From assembly GCF_900115685.1 (NCBI RefSeq), contig NZ_FOXJ01000001.1:2265796-2329795 (forward strand): a stretch of DNA of 64,000 nucleotides, written 5' to 3'. This document shows positions 37,236 through 47,336 of the stretch, in pieces. Positions within the stretch are counted from its first letter, which is position 1, and every line of letters starts with the position of its first letter. Origin of the DNA: Variovorax sp. 770b2. GTDB taxonomy: Bacteria > Pseudomonadota > Gammaproteobacteria > Burkholderiales > Burkholderiaceae_C. The notes below the pieces were generated by a model. That model did no database searches, was not told where the DNA came from, and saw nothing but the letters and a program-made list of their open reading frames with translations. The translations under genes and the position numbers were made by a program.

Positions 37236-37988
37236 TCAGCCCGGTTTTGCAGCCTTGGATGAACGCTTTTTCGCACCTGCCCGTTCGAAGACCGACGGCG
37301 CCGCCAGCAGGAACGCGCGCACCCGGTCGGCCAGCACCGCGTCCAGGTCCGCGGGCATCGGCTGCCCGTAGATCCAGCGCCGGAGGCCGATGTAGAAGAT
37401 GCCGCCGTGCATGCCCCACATCAGCTCCAGCTCGCGCTCGGTGGGCTTGTCGCGGTTGGAGATGCCCAGCTCGTGGCGCACCTCGCGCCAGATGTGCGGA
37501 AAGAGCCGCTCCTTGAGGAGCTCCATGTACTGGTCGGGCACGTAGCCGTCCGAGAGGCCCGAGAAAACCAGGATGCGCACCCACTCCTTGGTGAGGATCG
37601 CATGCGCGTAGTCGATATAGAAGCGCACGAGCCGGTCTTCCAGCGGCTGCGACCGGTCTTCGATCCACTCTTCCCATTCGCTGCGCCAGCGGCCGAGGTA
37701 GACCTCCTCGTACACCCGCTCGATGAGCGCGCGCTTGTTCGGAAAGTAGTGATAGAGCAAGGGGTGCGTGATGCCGATCTGCTGGGCGAGCTCGCGCGTC
37801 TGGCCATCGAGGCCGCGCTCCGAGAAGAACGCGATCGCGCCGTCCAGGATCTGGCGCTCCCGGTTCTCGGTGGACAGCCGCTGGCGCAGCGGCTTGGCGG
37901 CCACCGCGATCTCCTTGTCCCCGGCTCTCTTGCGACGGCCCCCGGCCGTGCGCGGGCCGGTGTCGTCTTCTGGTGGCAGTTCTTTCAT
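37236..37988 (-). CDS. TetR family regulator
   Basis: A 250-residue repressor-type protein. A basic N-terminal tail is followed by the TetR helix-turn-helix (about 40-90: RERQILDGAIAFFSERGLDG, ITHPLLYHYFPNKRALIERV) and a helical ligand-binding domain. It is divergent from the CoxG/molybdenum hydroxylase operon (105 nt between starts), where TTACC/GGTAA (38020-38033) may be its operator. It most likely controls that operon; control of the GltD-like operon behind it is also possible. Confidence 0.88.
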   Translation of the reverse strand: MKELPPEDDTGPRTAGGRRKRAGDKEIAVAAKPLRQRLSTENRERQILDGAIAFFSERGLDGQTRELAQQIGITHPLLYHYFPNKRALIERVYEEVYLGRWRSEWEEWIEDRSQPLEDRLVRFYIDYAHAILTKEWVRILVFSGLSDGYVPDQYMELLKERLFPHIWREVRHELGISNRDKPTERELELMWGMHGGIFYIGLRRWIYGQPMPADLDAVLADRVRAFLLAAPSVFERAGAKKRSSKAAKPG

Positions 37989-38019
37989 GGATGCCTTGTT
38001 GGTTTGAGCAGGCGCTAAT

Positions 38020-38033
38020 TTACCTCATGGTAA
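38020..38033. promoter_or_regulatory. Candidate TetR operator
   Basis: TTACC-TCAT-GGTAA inverted repeat midway between the divergent tetR and coxG-like starts. Confidence 0.4.
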
Positions 38034-38093
38034 GTACCGATGATCTTATTGACCATCTGTTAAACACTAGCGCCAACTAAGACGGAGACACGG

Positions 38094-38723
38094 ATGGAAC
38101 TGCAAGGCGAACAGTGGGTGCAGGCTTCTCGCGAAGCGGTCTGGCGCGCGCTCAACGATCCCCTCGTGCTCGCGAAATGCGTTCCCGGGTGCGAGGAAAT
38201 GCGGCGCGTGAGCGAGACCGAAATCCAGGCGCGCCTGCTCGCCAAGATCGGCCCGGTGCGCGCGCATTTCAGCGGCCGCATCCTGATGCACGACGTGGTG
38301 CCGCCCCAAAGCTGCCGCATCGCCTTCGAGGGCAGCGGCGGCGCGGCCGGCATGGCCAAGGGCGAGTCGAAGGTCACGCTCGCCGAAGACAACGGCGGCA
38401 CGCGCCTCTCGTACACGGTGGAAGCCGCGGTCGGCGGCAAACTCGGGCAGATCGGCGGCCGGCTGATCAATGCATCGGCACGGAAGATGGCCGACGAGTT
38501 CTTCCAGGCGCTCAACGAGCAGCTCGCGCCGAACGCACCGCCCGCCTCCGTCTCCCCAGCGACCGATGCGACCGCGAGCACCGCACCGGCACGCGTGGCA
38601 GCGCCCGCCATCGCAGCCCCCTCGACGGGCGGCCCGGTCTGGGCCAACGAGTTCCAGCGCATCCTCTGGCTCGCGATCGGCATCGGCGTCGGCTGGCTCG
38701 CCTGCCGCGCCTTCTCCTTCTGA
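38094..38723 (+). CDS. CoxG-like SRPBCC protein with C-terminal membrane anchor
   Basis: A 209-residue protein of the CoxG family (MELQGEQWVQASREAVWRAL, LAKIGPVRAHFSG). This family belongs to the START-like fold and recruits or matures molybdenum hydroxylases at the membrane. After an Ala/Pro linker, a hydrophobic helix (ILWLAIGIGVGWLACRAF) forms a C-terminal anchor. First gene of a plus-strand operon of molybdenum hydroxylase subunits, 16 nt before the FAD subunit. Likely anchors the enzyme to the membrane. Confidence 0.88.
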   Translation: MELQGEQWVQASREAVWRALNDPLVLAKCVPGCEEMRRVSETEIQARLLAKIGPVRAHFSGRILMHDVVPPQSCRIAFEGSGGAAGMAKGESKVTLAEDNGGTRLSYTVEAAVGGKLGQIGGRLINASARKMADEFFQALNEQLAPNAPPASVSPATDATASTAPARVAAPAIAAPSTGGPVWANEFQRILWLAIGIGVGWLACRAFSF

Positions 38724-38739
38724 GCGACGGACCAACGCC

Positions 38740-39609
38740 ATGAAGGCCCCCGCTTTTTCCTACCTGCGCGCAGAGAGCCTCTCGCACACCTCGGCGCTGC
38801 TGCGCGAGCACGGCGATTCGGCGCGCCTCCTGGCCGGCGGCCAGACGCTGCTCGCGACGCTGAACATGCGGCTGTCGAAGCCGCAGCTGCTGATCGACAT
38901 CAGTTCGCTGGTCGAGCTGCGCGGCATCGGCCTGCGCGGCGAGTACCTGCGCATCGGCGCACTCGCGCGGCATGTGGACATCGAATGCTCCGAGGTCGTG
39001 GCCAAGCACCTGCCGCTGCTCACGCAGGCCGCGCCGCACGTGGCGCACGCGGCCATCCGCAACCGCGGCACGATCGGCGGCTCGATCGCCTTCGCCGACC
39101 CCGCCGCCGAGTGGCCCGCGTGCGCGCTGGCGGCCGATGCGGAGCTCATCCTCAGCGATGGCCAGCGCGAGCGCCGCGTGATGGCCGGCGACTTCTTCAT
39201 CGACCTCTACGAGACCGACCTGCGCCCGCACGAGGTGCTGGTCGCACTCGAATTCCCGCTGCCCGGCCCGGCGCGACGCTTCGCGTTCTCCGAACTCGCA
39301 CGGCGCCACGGCGACTACGCGATCGTCGGCATCGCCGTGGCCGCCGACGTGACGGCCGGCGTGCTGTCGGACCTGCGCATCGCGTTCTTCGGCATGGGCA
39401 ACACGCCGATGCGTGCGCTCGGCGCCGAGACCTGCCTGGCGGGCACCGCGGCCGACCCGAGCGCCATGTACACGGCCATCGAAAGCCTGGACGAAGACAT
39501 GCGCCCCGATGCCGACCTGCACAGCAGCGCCGCCGCCAAGCGCCACATGGCGGGCGTGCTGCTGCAGCGCGCGGTGCGCGCCATCCTGAACCCCGAAGCG
39601 GCGCCATGA
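38740..39609 (+). CDS. Molybdenum hydroxylase FAD subunit (CoxM-like)
   Basis: A 289-residue FAD-binding subunit of the xanthine oxidase/CO dehydrogenase family, with the two FAD motifs LLAGGQTLLATLNMR and IRNRGTIGGSIAFADPAAEWP and a C-terminal CO_deh_flav_C domain. It passes electrons from the Fe-S subunit to an acceptor. The start is ATG 38740; it overlaps the next gene by 4 nt. Confidence 0.92.
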   Translation: MKAPAFSYLRAESLSHTSALLREHGDSARLLAGGQTLLATLNMRLSKPQLLIDISSLVELRGIGLRGEYLRIGALARHVDIECSEVVAKHLPLLTQAAPHVAHAAIRNRGTIGGSIAFADPAAEWPACALAADAELILSDGQRERRVMAGDFFIDLYETDLRPHEVLVALEFPLPGPARRFAFSELARRHGDYAIVGIAVAADVTAGVLSDLRIAFFGMGNTPMRALGAETCLAGTAADPSAMYTAIESLDEDMRPDADLHSSAAAKRHMAGVLLQRAVRAILNPEAAP

Positions 39610-40103
39610 ACGAATCGAAGATCCTCACCCGCATTCGCGTGAACGGCGAACTGCACGCGCACTGGGTCGAGCCGCGCCAGCACCTCGTGGACTACCTGCG
39701 CGACGAGATCGGGCTCAAGGGCACGCGCGTGGGCTGCGAGCACGGCGTGTGCGGCGCCTGCACCGTGATGCTCGACGGCGAGATCGCGCGCGGCTGCCTC
39801 GTCCTCGCCGTGCAGGCCGACGGCCACGAAGTACAGACCATCGAGGGCGTCTCGGATGCGGGCGCCATCGCCGACCTGCAGCAGGCCTTCGTCGCGCGCA
39901 ATGCGGCGCAGTGCGGCGCGTGCACGCCGGGCATGTTGCTCACGGCGCATGCACTGCTGCGGCACGAACCGAACGCGGGCCGCGCCGAGATCCGCGAGCA
40001 GATCTCGGGCAACTATTGCCGATGTACCGGCTACCACGCGATCGTCGACGCCATCGTTCTCGCGCGCGACCAGCGGCTTCGAGGTGGAGGCGCGCATGAA
40101 TGA
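39606..40103 (+). CDS. Molybdenum hydroxylase [2Fe-2S] subunit (CoxS-like)
   Basis: A 165-residue iron-sulfur subunit with both [2Fe-2S] cluster motifs: CEHGVCGACTVMLDG with a further Cys near GCLVLA, and CGACTPGM with NYCRCTGY. It links the molybdenum site to the FAD subunit. It overlaps both neighbours (4 and 8 nt), as expected for a stoichiometric complex. Confidence 0.95.
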   Translation: MNESKILTRIRVNGELHAHWVEPRQHLVDYLRDEIGLKGTRVGCEHGVCGACTVMLDGEIARGCLVLAVQADGHEVQTIEGVSDAGAIADLQQAFVARNAAQCGACTPGMLLTAHALLRHEPNAGRAEIREQISGNYCRCTGYHAIVDAIVLARDQRLRGGGAHE

Positions 40104-42483
40104 CGTGACCGCCCCCGCGCCGGTGATCGACACCGAGGCCGAGCGCTACATCGGCAAGCCGGTCACGCGCGCCAACATCCATCGCCTCGCGCAAGGCCGC
40201 GGCCAGTACGTCGACGACCTGGTGCTGCCGCGCATGCTGCACGTGGTCTACCTGCGCAGCCCGCATGCCCATGCGCGCATCGTGCGCATCGATGCCGAGG
40301 CGGCGCGCCGCATGCCGGGCATCGCCGCGATCGTCGACGGCCGCGAGATGGCCGCCGTGTGTGCGCCGTGGGAGGCCACGCTCAAGCACCTCACCGGCAT
40401 GCGCTCGCCACCGCAGCATGCGCTGGCCATCGACCGCGCCACCTGGCAAGGCGAGGCGGTGCTCGCCATCGTCGGCCAGACCCGCGCGCTGGCCGAGGAC
40501 GCGCTCGATGCCGTCACGGTCGAGTGGGAGCCCCTGCCCGCCGCCGTGCACATGGACACCGCGCTGGACGCCGCCACGCCCGTGATCCACCCCGCGCTGG
40601 GCAGCAACCTCTGCTTTCACCGCGAGATCGACACCGGCGGCGTCGACGCGATGTTCGAGCAGGCCGACGTGGTGGTGGAAGACGTCTTCCGCTTCGGCCG
40701 CCACACCGGCGTGACGCTGGAGCCGCGCGCGGTGCTGGCCGATTTCGCGCCCACCGACCGGCGCCTGACGGTGCACCACTCGCACCAGGCGCCGCACATG
40801 ATGGCCGACCTGTACGCGCGCCAGCTCGGCCTGCACGAGGCCGACGTGCGCGTGATCTGCCGCGACGTGGGCGGCTCCTTCGGCATCAAGGTGCATGCCT
40901 ATGCGGACGACTTCGCGACGGTCGCGCTGTCGGTGATGCTCGCGCGCCCGGTCAAGTTCATCGCAGACCGGCTCGAATCGTTCGTGACCGACGTGCATGC
41001 GCGCGAACACCGCGTGAAGGCCCGGCTCGCGCTCGCCAGGGACGGCCGCATGCTGGCCTTCCAGATCGACGACCTCACCGGCATCGGGCCGTACTCGATG
41101 TTTCCGCGCACCAGCGCGATCGAGGGCAACCAGGTGCTCAACATCACCGGCGGCCCGTACAAGCACGACCACTACAAGGCCGCGCTCGACGTGGTGTTCC
41201 TCAACAAGGTGCAGACCAGCCAGTACCGGGGCGTGGGCCATCCGATCGCCTGCGCGGTCACCGAAGGCCTGGTCGACCTGGCCGCGGCCAAGCTGGGCAT
41301 CGACCCGCTGGAGCTGCGCCGGCGCAACGTGATGGAAGACGACAGCTATCCGCGCAAGGGCGCCTCCGGCATCCTGCTCGAAGGGCTCTCGCACCAGGCC
41401 TGCCTCGACAGGATCGAGACGATGATGGACTACCAGGCGCTGCGCCGGGAACAGGCCGAGCTGCGCGCGCAAGGCATCCATCGCGGCATCGGCATCGCGG
41501 CGCTGATCGAGCTGACCAACCCGGGCCCGGCGTTCTACGGCGTGGGCGGCGCGCGCATCGCGGCGCAGGACGGCGCGACGCTGCGGCTCGACCCCACGGG
41601 CATCGTGCATTGCGCCACCGGCGTGGGCGAACAGGGCCAGGGCACCGAGACCATCTTCGCGCAGATCGCGGCCGACACGCTCGGCGTGCCGATGGCCTCG
41701 GTGCGCGTGCTCACCGGCGACACGGCAGCCACGCCCTACGGCGGCGGCACCTGGGCCTCGCGCGGCGCGGGCATCGGCGGCGAGGCCGTGCTGCTGGCGA
41801 GCCGGCAGCTGCGGCAGAACATCCTCGAGTTGGCCGCCGCGCACCTGAAGCGTCCGGCCGAGGGCATGCAGATCGCGCGGGGCGAGGTGTCGTGCCTGGC
41901 GACGGGCGAGGTGCTCGTCTCGCTCGCCGAGCTCGGCCGCATCGCGTACTTCCGCCCCGACCTGCTGCCGCCGGGCTTCCAGCCCGAGCTGGTGGTGACG
42001 CGCCACTACGCGCAGCGCGACTACCCCTTCGTCTTCACCAACGGCGTGCAGGCGTCGTATGTGGAGGTCGACGTGGAGACCGGCTTCGTCAAGCTGCTGC
42101 GCCACTGGGTGGTGGAGGACTGCGGCCGCGTGCTCAACCCGATGCTGGTCGACGAGCAGATCCGCGGCGCCGTGGTGCAGGGCATCGGCGGCGTGCTGTA
42201 CGAGGAGTGCCTCTACGACGACAACGGCCTCATGCGCAACGGCAGCATGGCCGACTACCTGGTGCCGATGGCCTGCGAGATGCCCGACATCGAGGTGGCC
42301 CACATCGAGACGCCCACCCGCACCTCGCAGCTGGGCGCCAAGGGCGCGGGCGAGGCCGGCACCGCCGGCGCGCCGGCGGCGGTGCTGAACGCCATCAACG
42401 ACGCGCTGCAGCCCTTCGGCGCACACGTCTCGGACCAGCCCGTGACGCCCGACAAGTTGCTGCGCGCGCTCGGGCGCATCTGA
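40096..42483 (+). CDS. Molybdenum hydroxylase large subunit (CoxL-like, substrate unknown)
   Basis: A 795-residue catalytic subunit with Ald_Xan_dh_C and MoCoBD domains: GGSFGIKVHAYADDF, QYRGVGHPIACAVTEG, GVGEQGQGTETIFAQIAADTL and the ending LGAKGAGEAGTAGAPAAVLNAI with catalytic Glu. The active-site loop is QYRGVG, not the AYxCSFR of aerobic form I CO dehydrogenase, so CO oxidation is unlikely. With a branched-chain-type ABC importer directly downstream, hydroxylation of an imported organic compound (aromatic, purine-like or aldehyde) is the likely role. The substrate is not known. Confidence 0.92.
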   Translation: MNDVTAPAPVIDTEAERYIGKPVTRANIHRLAQGRGQYVDDLVLPRMLHVVYLRSPHAHARIVRIDAEAARRMPGIAAIVDGREMAAVCAPWEATLKHLTGMRSPPQHALAIDRATWQGEAVLAIVGQTRALAEDALDAVTVEWEPLPAAVHMDTALDAATPVIHPALGSNLCFHREIDTGGVDAMFEQADVVVEDVFRFGRHTGVTLEPRAVLADFAPTDRRLTVHHSHQAPHMMADLYARQLGLHEADVRVICRDVGGSFGIKVHAYADDFATVALSVMLARPVKFIADRLESFVTDVHAREHRVKARLALARDGRMLAFQIDDLTGIGPYSMFPRTSAIEGNQVLNITGGPYKHDHYKAALDVVFLNKVQTSQYRGVGHPIACAVTEGLVDLAAAKLGIDPLELRRRNVMEDDSYPRKGASGILLEGLSHQACLDRIETMMDYQALRREQAELRAQGIHRGIGIAALIELTNPGPAFYGVGGARIAAQDGATLRLDPTGIVHCATGVGEQGQGTETIFAQIAADTLGVPMASVRVLTGDTAATPYGGGTWASRGAGIGGEAVLLASRQLRQNILELAAAHLKRPAEGMQIARGEVSCLATGEVLVSLAELGRIAYFRPDLLPPGFQPELVVTRHYAQRDYPFVFTNGVQASYVEVDVETGFVKLLRHWVVEDCGRVLNPMLVDEQIRGAVVQGIGGVLYEECLYDDNGLMRNGSMADYLVPMACEMPDIEVAHIETPTRTSQLGAKGAGEAGTAGAPAAVLNAINDALQPFGAHVSDQPVTPDKLLRALGRI

Positions 42484-42533
42484 GCGCGCTTTCGTTTTTG
42501 CCTTTGCTTTCACTCGAACGACAGGAGACGACC

Positions 42534-43796
42534 ATGGCTTCCACACCTCTGATCCCTTCCCCCTCTCCCCTGCTGTTGCGCCGGCGCTCCGTGCTCAAGG
42601 CGGCCGGCGGCGCACTGATCGCCTCGGGCGGCGCCGCGTCCATGCCGCTCTGGGCGCAGACCGAGACGATCCGCGTCGGCCTGCCCATTCCGCTGACCGG
42701 CCCGTTCGCCAACGAGGCGCGCGCGGTGCAGCAGGGCGCCGAACTCGCCATCAAGGAATTCAACGCCGCGGCCGGCGCGGGCGGCCGCAAGGCCGAGCTG
42801 CTGGTGCGCGACGACAAGCTCAACCCGCAGGAGGCCGTGACGCGCACTGTCGAGCTGATCGAGAAAGACCGTGCGCACTTCATCGTGGGCTCCGTCTCCG
42901 CGGCGGTGCAGCTGTCGGTCAACAACGCGACCAAGCAGCGCAAGATCATCTACAACTCGGTGAGCCAGTCCGACTCGATCAACGAGGCGAAGGACTTCAG
43001 CAAGTACACCTTCCACGAGTGCCTGAACCCGCACATGACCGCGGGCGCCGTGGCGCGCTACGCCTTCCCCAAGATGGGCAAGCGCGTGGTGTTCCTCACC
43101 GCCGACTACGCCTACGGCCAGGAAATGGCGCGCGGCTTCGTCACTGCCGGCAAGGCCTTCGGCATCGAGGTGCTGGCGGACATCCGCCATCCGCTCGGGC
43201 AGACCGATTTCTCCAGCTACTTCCCGCGCATCCTCGCGCTCAAGCCCGACGTGCTGGTAGTGTGTAATTTCGGCCGCGACCAGTCGATCGCGTTCCGCCA
43301 GGCCGGCGACTTCGGCGTGAAGCAGAAGGCCAAGCTCATCGCGCCGCTGCTCATGCACTCGGGGCGCATGGTGGACGGGCACGACGTGTATGCCGACGTC
43401 ATCGGCGGCACCGGCTACTACTGGGGCATGGAAGAAACCACGCCCTCCGCGCGCGCCTTCAACGCCGCGTTCCGCGCGGCCAACGGCGGCGTGGCGCCCA
43501 CCGACTACGCCGGGCTCGGCTATGCGGGCGTGCGCAATGTGCTGGCTGCGGCCAGGCAGGCCAACAGCACCGACAGCGACCGCGTGGCCGAGGCGCTGCA
43601 GGGCATCAAGGGCGATGTCTACAAGGGCAGCACCTACTACCGTGCGTGCGATCACCAGTCGGTGCAGTCGGTGCTGATCGTCGAATCGAAACCGCCAGCG
43701 CAGGCCAAGGGGAAGGACGACATCTTCCGCATCGTCGCCACCGAGGCGCCGGACGAATCGCGCATGCGCAGCTGCGCCGAACTCGGCCACGCCTGA
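42534..43796 (+). CDS. Branched-chain-type ABC substrate-binding protein
   Basis: A 420-residue periplasmic binding protein with a twin-arginine-like N terminus (LLRRRSVLKAAGGALIASGG) and cleavage near LWAQT. The body has the Peripla_BP_6 fold (IRVGLPIPLTGPFANEARA, VVFLTADYAYGQEMARGF). It delivers the ligand to the LivHMGF-like importer that follows. Its place behind a molybdenum hydroxylase suggests the ligand is that enzyme's substrate rather than an amino acid. Ribosome site ACAGGAGA precedes the ATG. Confidence 0.9.
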   Translation: MASTPLIPSPSPLLLRRRSVLKAAGGALIASGGAASMPLWAQTETIRVGLPIPLTGPFANEARAVQQGAELAIKEFNAAAGAGGRKAELLVRDDKLNPQEAVTRTVELIEKDRAHFIVGSVSAAVQLSVNNATKQRKIIYNSVSQSDSINEAKDFSKYTFHECLNPHMTAGAVARYAFPKMGKRVVFLTADYAYGQEMARGFVTAGKAFGIEVLADIRHPLGQTDFSSYFPRILALKPDVLVVCNFGRDQSIAFRQAGDFGVKQKAKLIAPLLMHSGRMVDGHDVYADVIGGTGYYWGMEETTPSARAFNAAFRAANGGVAPTDYAGLGYAGVRNVLAAARQANSTDSDRVAEALQGIKGDVYKGSTYYRACDHQSVQSVLIVESKPPAQAKGKDDIFRIVATEAPDESRMRSCAELGHA

Positions 43797-43833
43797 GCGG
43801 CTTCGACGCGTCCGCCCTTTTTCGGAACCCGCC

Positions 43834-44703
43834 GTGGAAATCTCCGCCTCCCTTCTCGTCCAGCAACTGTTCGTCGGACTGGCGCTCGGTGCCATCTACG
43901 TCCTCGTGGCGGTCGGCCTGTCGCTGATCTTCGGGCTGCTGGGCGTCGTCAACTTCGCGCACGGCGCCTTCTACATGCTGGGCGCCTACGTCGCCGTGTA
44001 CGTGTACGGGCTCACCGGCAGCTTCTGGTGGTGCCTGGTGCTGGTGCCGCTCGCGGTGGGCCTGCTGGGCCTCCTGGCCGAGCGCTGGCTGATCCGGCCG
44101 CTCTACGGGCGCGGCGTGGACTATCCGCTGCTGCTGACCTTCGGCCTGGCCTACGTGCTGGTCGACAGCGTGCGCATGGTGTGGGGCGTGCAGGGCGAGG
44201 CCTTCGCCACGCCCGAGGCGTTGCGCGGCGCGGTCGACGTGGGCTTCGGCGTGTTCCCGCTCTACCGGCTCTTCCTGATCGGCCTGTGCGCGGTGCTGCT
44301 GCTGGCGCTGTGGCTCTTCATCGAGAAGACGCGCCTGGGCCTGGTCATCCGCGCCGGCGCGCGAGACCCGCTGGTGCTCAAGGTGCTGGGCATCGACGTG
44401 GGCCGCGTGTGGCTCCTGATCTTCGGGCTGGGCACCGCGCTCGCGGGGCTGGCCGGGCTGCTCGCGGCACCGCTGCGCGGCGTGAACCCCGAGATGGGCG
44501 GCTCGGTGCTCATCGAGGCCTTCGTCATCACGGTGATCGGCGGCATGGGCTCGCTGGTCGGCGCGATCGTCGCGGGCCTTCTGGTGGGCGTGGTGGTCGC
44601 GATGACCACCCTCTTCCAACCCGATTTCGCCGAGCTCGCGATCTTCGCGCTGATGGCGGCGGTGCTCATCCTGCGGCCGAACGGGCTGTTCGGAAAATCA
44701 TGA
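43834..44703 (+). CDS. Branched-chain-type ABC permease (LivH family)
   Basis: A 289-residue inner-membrane permease starting at GTG 43834. It has several hydrophobic helices and the LivH signature (LRGVNPEMGGSVLIEAFVITVIGGMGSLVGAI). It forms the channel with the LivM-like protein, which overlaps its stop by 4 nt. Confidence 0.92.
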   Translation: MEISASLLVQQLFVGLALGAIYVLVAVGLSLIFGLLGVVNFAHGAFYMLGAYVAVYVYGLTGSFWWCLVLVPLAVGLLGLLAERWLIRPLYGRGVDYPLLLTFGLAYVLVDSVRMVWGVQGEAFATPEALRGAVDVGFGVFPLYRLFLIGLCAVLLLALWLFIEKTRLGLVIRAGARDPLVLKVLGIDVGRVWLLIFGLGTALAGLAGLLAAPLRGVNPEMGGSVLIEAFVITVIGGMGSLVGAIVAGLLVGVVVAMTTLFQPDFAELAIFALMAAVLILRPNGLFGKS

Positions 44704-45656
44704 TGAAAACACTCTCCGCTCTCGCCCCCGCCGCGACGCGCCACCGCGTGCTGCTGAGCATCGCGGTGCTCGCGCTGTTTCCGCTGGTCATGCCCTTCCA
44801 TGCGCTGGCCATCAACATCCTGCTGTTCGGCCTGTTCGCCGCGGGCTACAACCTCACCTTCGGCTACACCGGCAAGCTCTCGTTCGGGCATGCGGCCTTC
44901 TACGGCACCGGCGCCTACGGCTGCGGCATCCTGATCGCGAACCACGGCGTGCCCTGGCCGCTCGCGGTCGCGGCAGGGGTCGTGCTCGGTGGCCTGGTCG
45001 CGTTGCTGATCGGCATGCTGGCCATCCGCACGCGCGGCATCTACTTCGCGATGGTGACGCTGGCGCTCGCGCAGTGCGTGTACTTCGCAGCGTTCCATTC
45101 CACGTCGTTGACCGGCGGCGACAACGGCCTGCGCGGCGTGAACGTGCCCGCACTGCAACTGGGCGGCTGGCAGCTCGATTTGCTGCAGCCGTTGAACCGC
45201 TACTACTTCATGCTGGTGTTCGTGGCCCTCGCGATCTGGGTGCTGTCGCGCATCCTCAACTCGCCCTTCGGCGCGGTGCTCGAAGCGATCCGCGAGAACG
45301 AGCAGCGCGCCCGCGCCTCGGGCTTCGACGTGGAGCGCACCAAGCTGCTGTCGTTCGTGATCTCGGGCCTGTTCTGCGGGCTGGCCGGTGCGCTCACCGC
45401 GATCAACCTGGCCACCGTCGGCATCGACATGCTCTCGTACCATACCTCGGGCCAGGTGATGATGGTCGCGCTGCTCGGTGGCATGGGCACCTTCTTCGGG
45501 CCCTTCATCGGCGCGGGCACCTTCCTCGCGATGGAGCATGCGCTCACGGCCGTCACCGAGCGCTGGCAGCTCATCGTGGGGGTGATGTTCATCGGGCTGG
45601 TGCTGTTCTTCCCGAAGGGCATCTGGGGTTCGCTGCTGGCGAGGATGGAACGATGA
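44700..45656 (+). CDS. Branched-chain-type ABC permease (LivM family)
   Basis: A 318-residue permease partner of the LivH-like protein, with the LivM signature (FGYTGKLSFGHAAFYGTGAYG) and the ENEQRARASGFD loop that contacts the ATPases. Two tandem ATGs (44700, 44703) are possible; the first overlaps the upstream stop and is used. It overlaps the LivG-like gene by 4 nt. Confidence 0.92.
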   Translation: MMKTLSALAPAATRHRVLLSIAVLALFPLVMPFHALAINILLFGLFAAGYNLTFGYTGKLSFGHAAFYGTGAYGCGILIANHGVPWPLAVAAGVVLGGLVALLIGMLAIRTRGIYFAMVTLALAQCVYFAAFHSTSLTGGDNGLRGVNVPALQLGGWQLDLLQPLNRYYFMLVFVALAIWVLSRILNSPFGAVLEAIRENEQRARASGFDVERTKLLSFVISGLFCGLAGALTAINLATVGIDMLSYHTSGQVMMVALLGGMGTFFGPFIGAGTFLAMEHALTAVTERWQLIVGVMFIGLVLFFPKGIWGSLLARMER

Positions 45657-46413
45657 AAACCACCGATCAAGACGCCATCCTCGAGACGCGCGGCGTCACC
45701 AAGCGCTTCGGCCAGTTCACCGCCAACGAAGGCATCAGCGTGGTCTTTCCGCGCGGGCAGCTCACGGCCATCATCGGCCCGAACGGCGCGGGCAAGTCGA
45801 CCTTCTTCAACATGGTCTCGGGCGCCTTCGCGCCCACCGAGGGCGCGATCTGGTTCGACGGGCGCGAGATCACCGGCCTCGCGCAGCACCGCTTCGCGCA
45901 CCTGGGCATCGCCAAGTCGTTCCAGGTGACGAATCTCTTTCCGGACCTCAGCGTACTGGAGAACGTGCGCGTGGCGGTGCAGGCGCTCGAATCGGGCTTC
46001 GACTTCTGGCGGCCGCGCGCCTCGCGCCGCGACTGGATCGACAAGGCCGAGCGGCTGCTCGCGCGCGTGGGGCTGCAGGACAAGCGCGCCTTTCGCGCGG
46101 CGCGTCTTTCGCACGGCGAGCAGCGCGCGCTGGAGATGGCGGTGGCGCTCGCCGCCGACCCCAAGCTGCTGCTGCTGGACGAGCCCACCGCCGGCATGAG
46201 CCCCGAGGAGACGCGCACGATCATGGACCTGATCCTTGCGCTCGCCCAGGAGCGCACGGTCGCGCTGGTCGAGCACAAGATGAAGCTCATCATGGGCGTG
46301 AGCGACCGCATCGTCGTGCTGCACCAGGGCCGGCTGCTGGCCCAGGGCAGCCCCGACGACATCCGCGCCAACGAAGAGGTGCGGCGCGTCTACCTCGGCA
46401 AGGGAGCCCACTG

Positions 46414-46414
<1 letters not shown>
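45653..46414 (+). CDS. Branched-chain-type ABC ATPase (LivG family)
   Basis: A 253-residue ATPase with Walker A GPNGAGKST, a LivG-type loop (GIAKSFQVTNLFPDLSVLENV), signature LSHGEQRALEMAVAL and Walker B LLLLDEPTAGMSPEE. Energises import with the LivF-like subunit; the two genes share 1 nt (TGATG). Confidence 0.93.
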
Positions 46415-47145
<731 letters not shown>

Positions 47146-47336
47146 CGGCCCGGAGGGCCTGCGGCAGCAGCGCTCACATAGAACCTCCCCGAACGATGTG
47201 CGCGCGCCACATTGGATTCGGGCGCCGCTCTGTCCAGACTGTGGTCGCCCGCCGGCCTGTGCGCATGTCGGCGGGTCAAAGACGGCCGGCAGCCGCGCTG
47301 ACGGCCACGACAACAGAGACAAACGGAGACATCACC

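Noticed and set aside
40096..42483. Annotation as aerobic CO dehydrogenase large subunit (coxL)
   Set aside because: The active-site loop is QYRGVG and not the AYxCSFR of form I enzymes.
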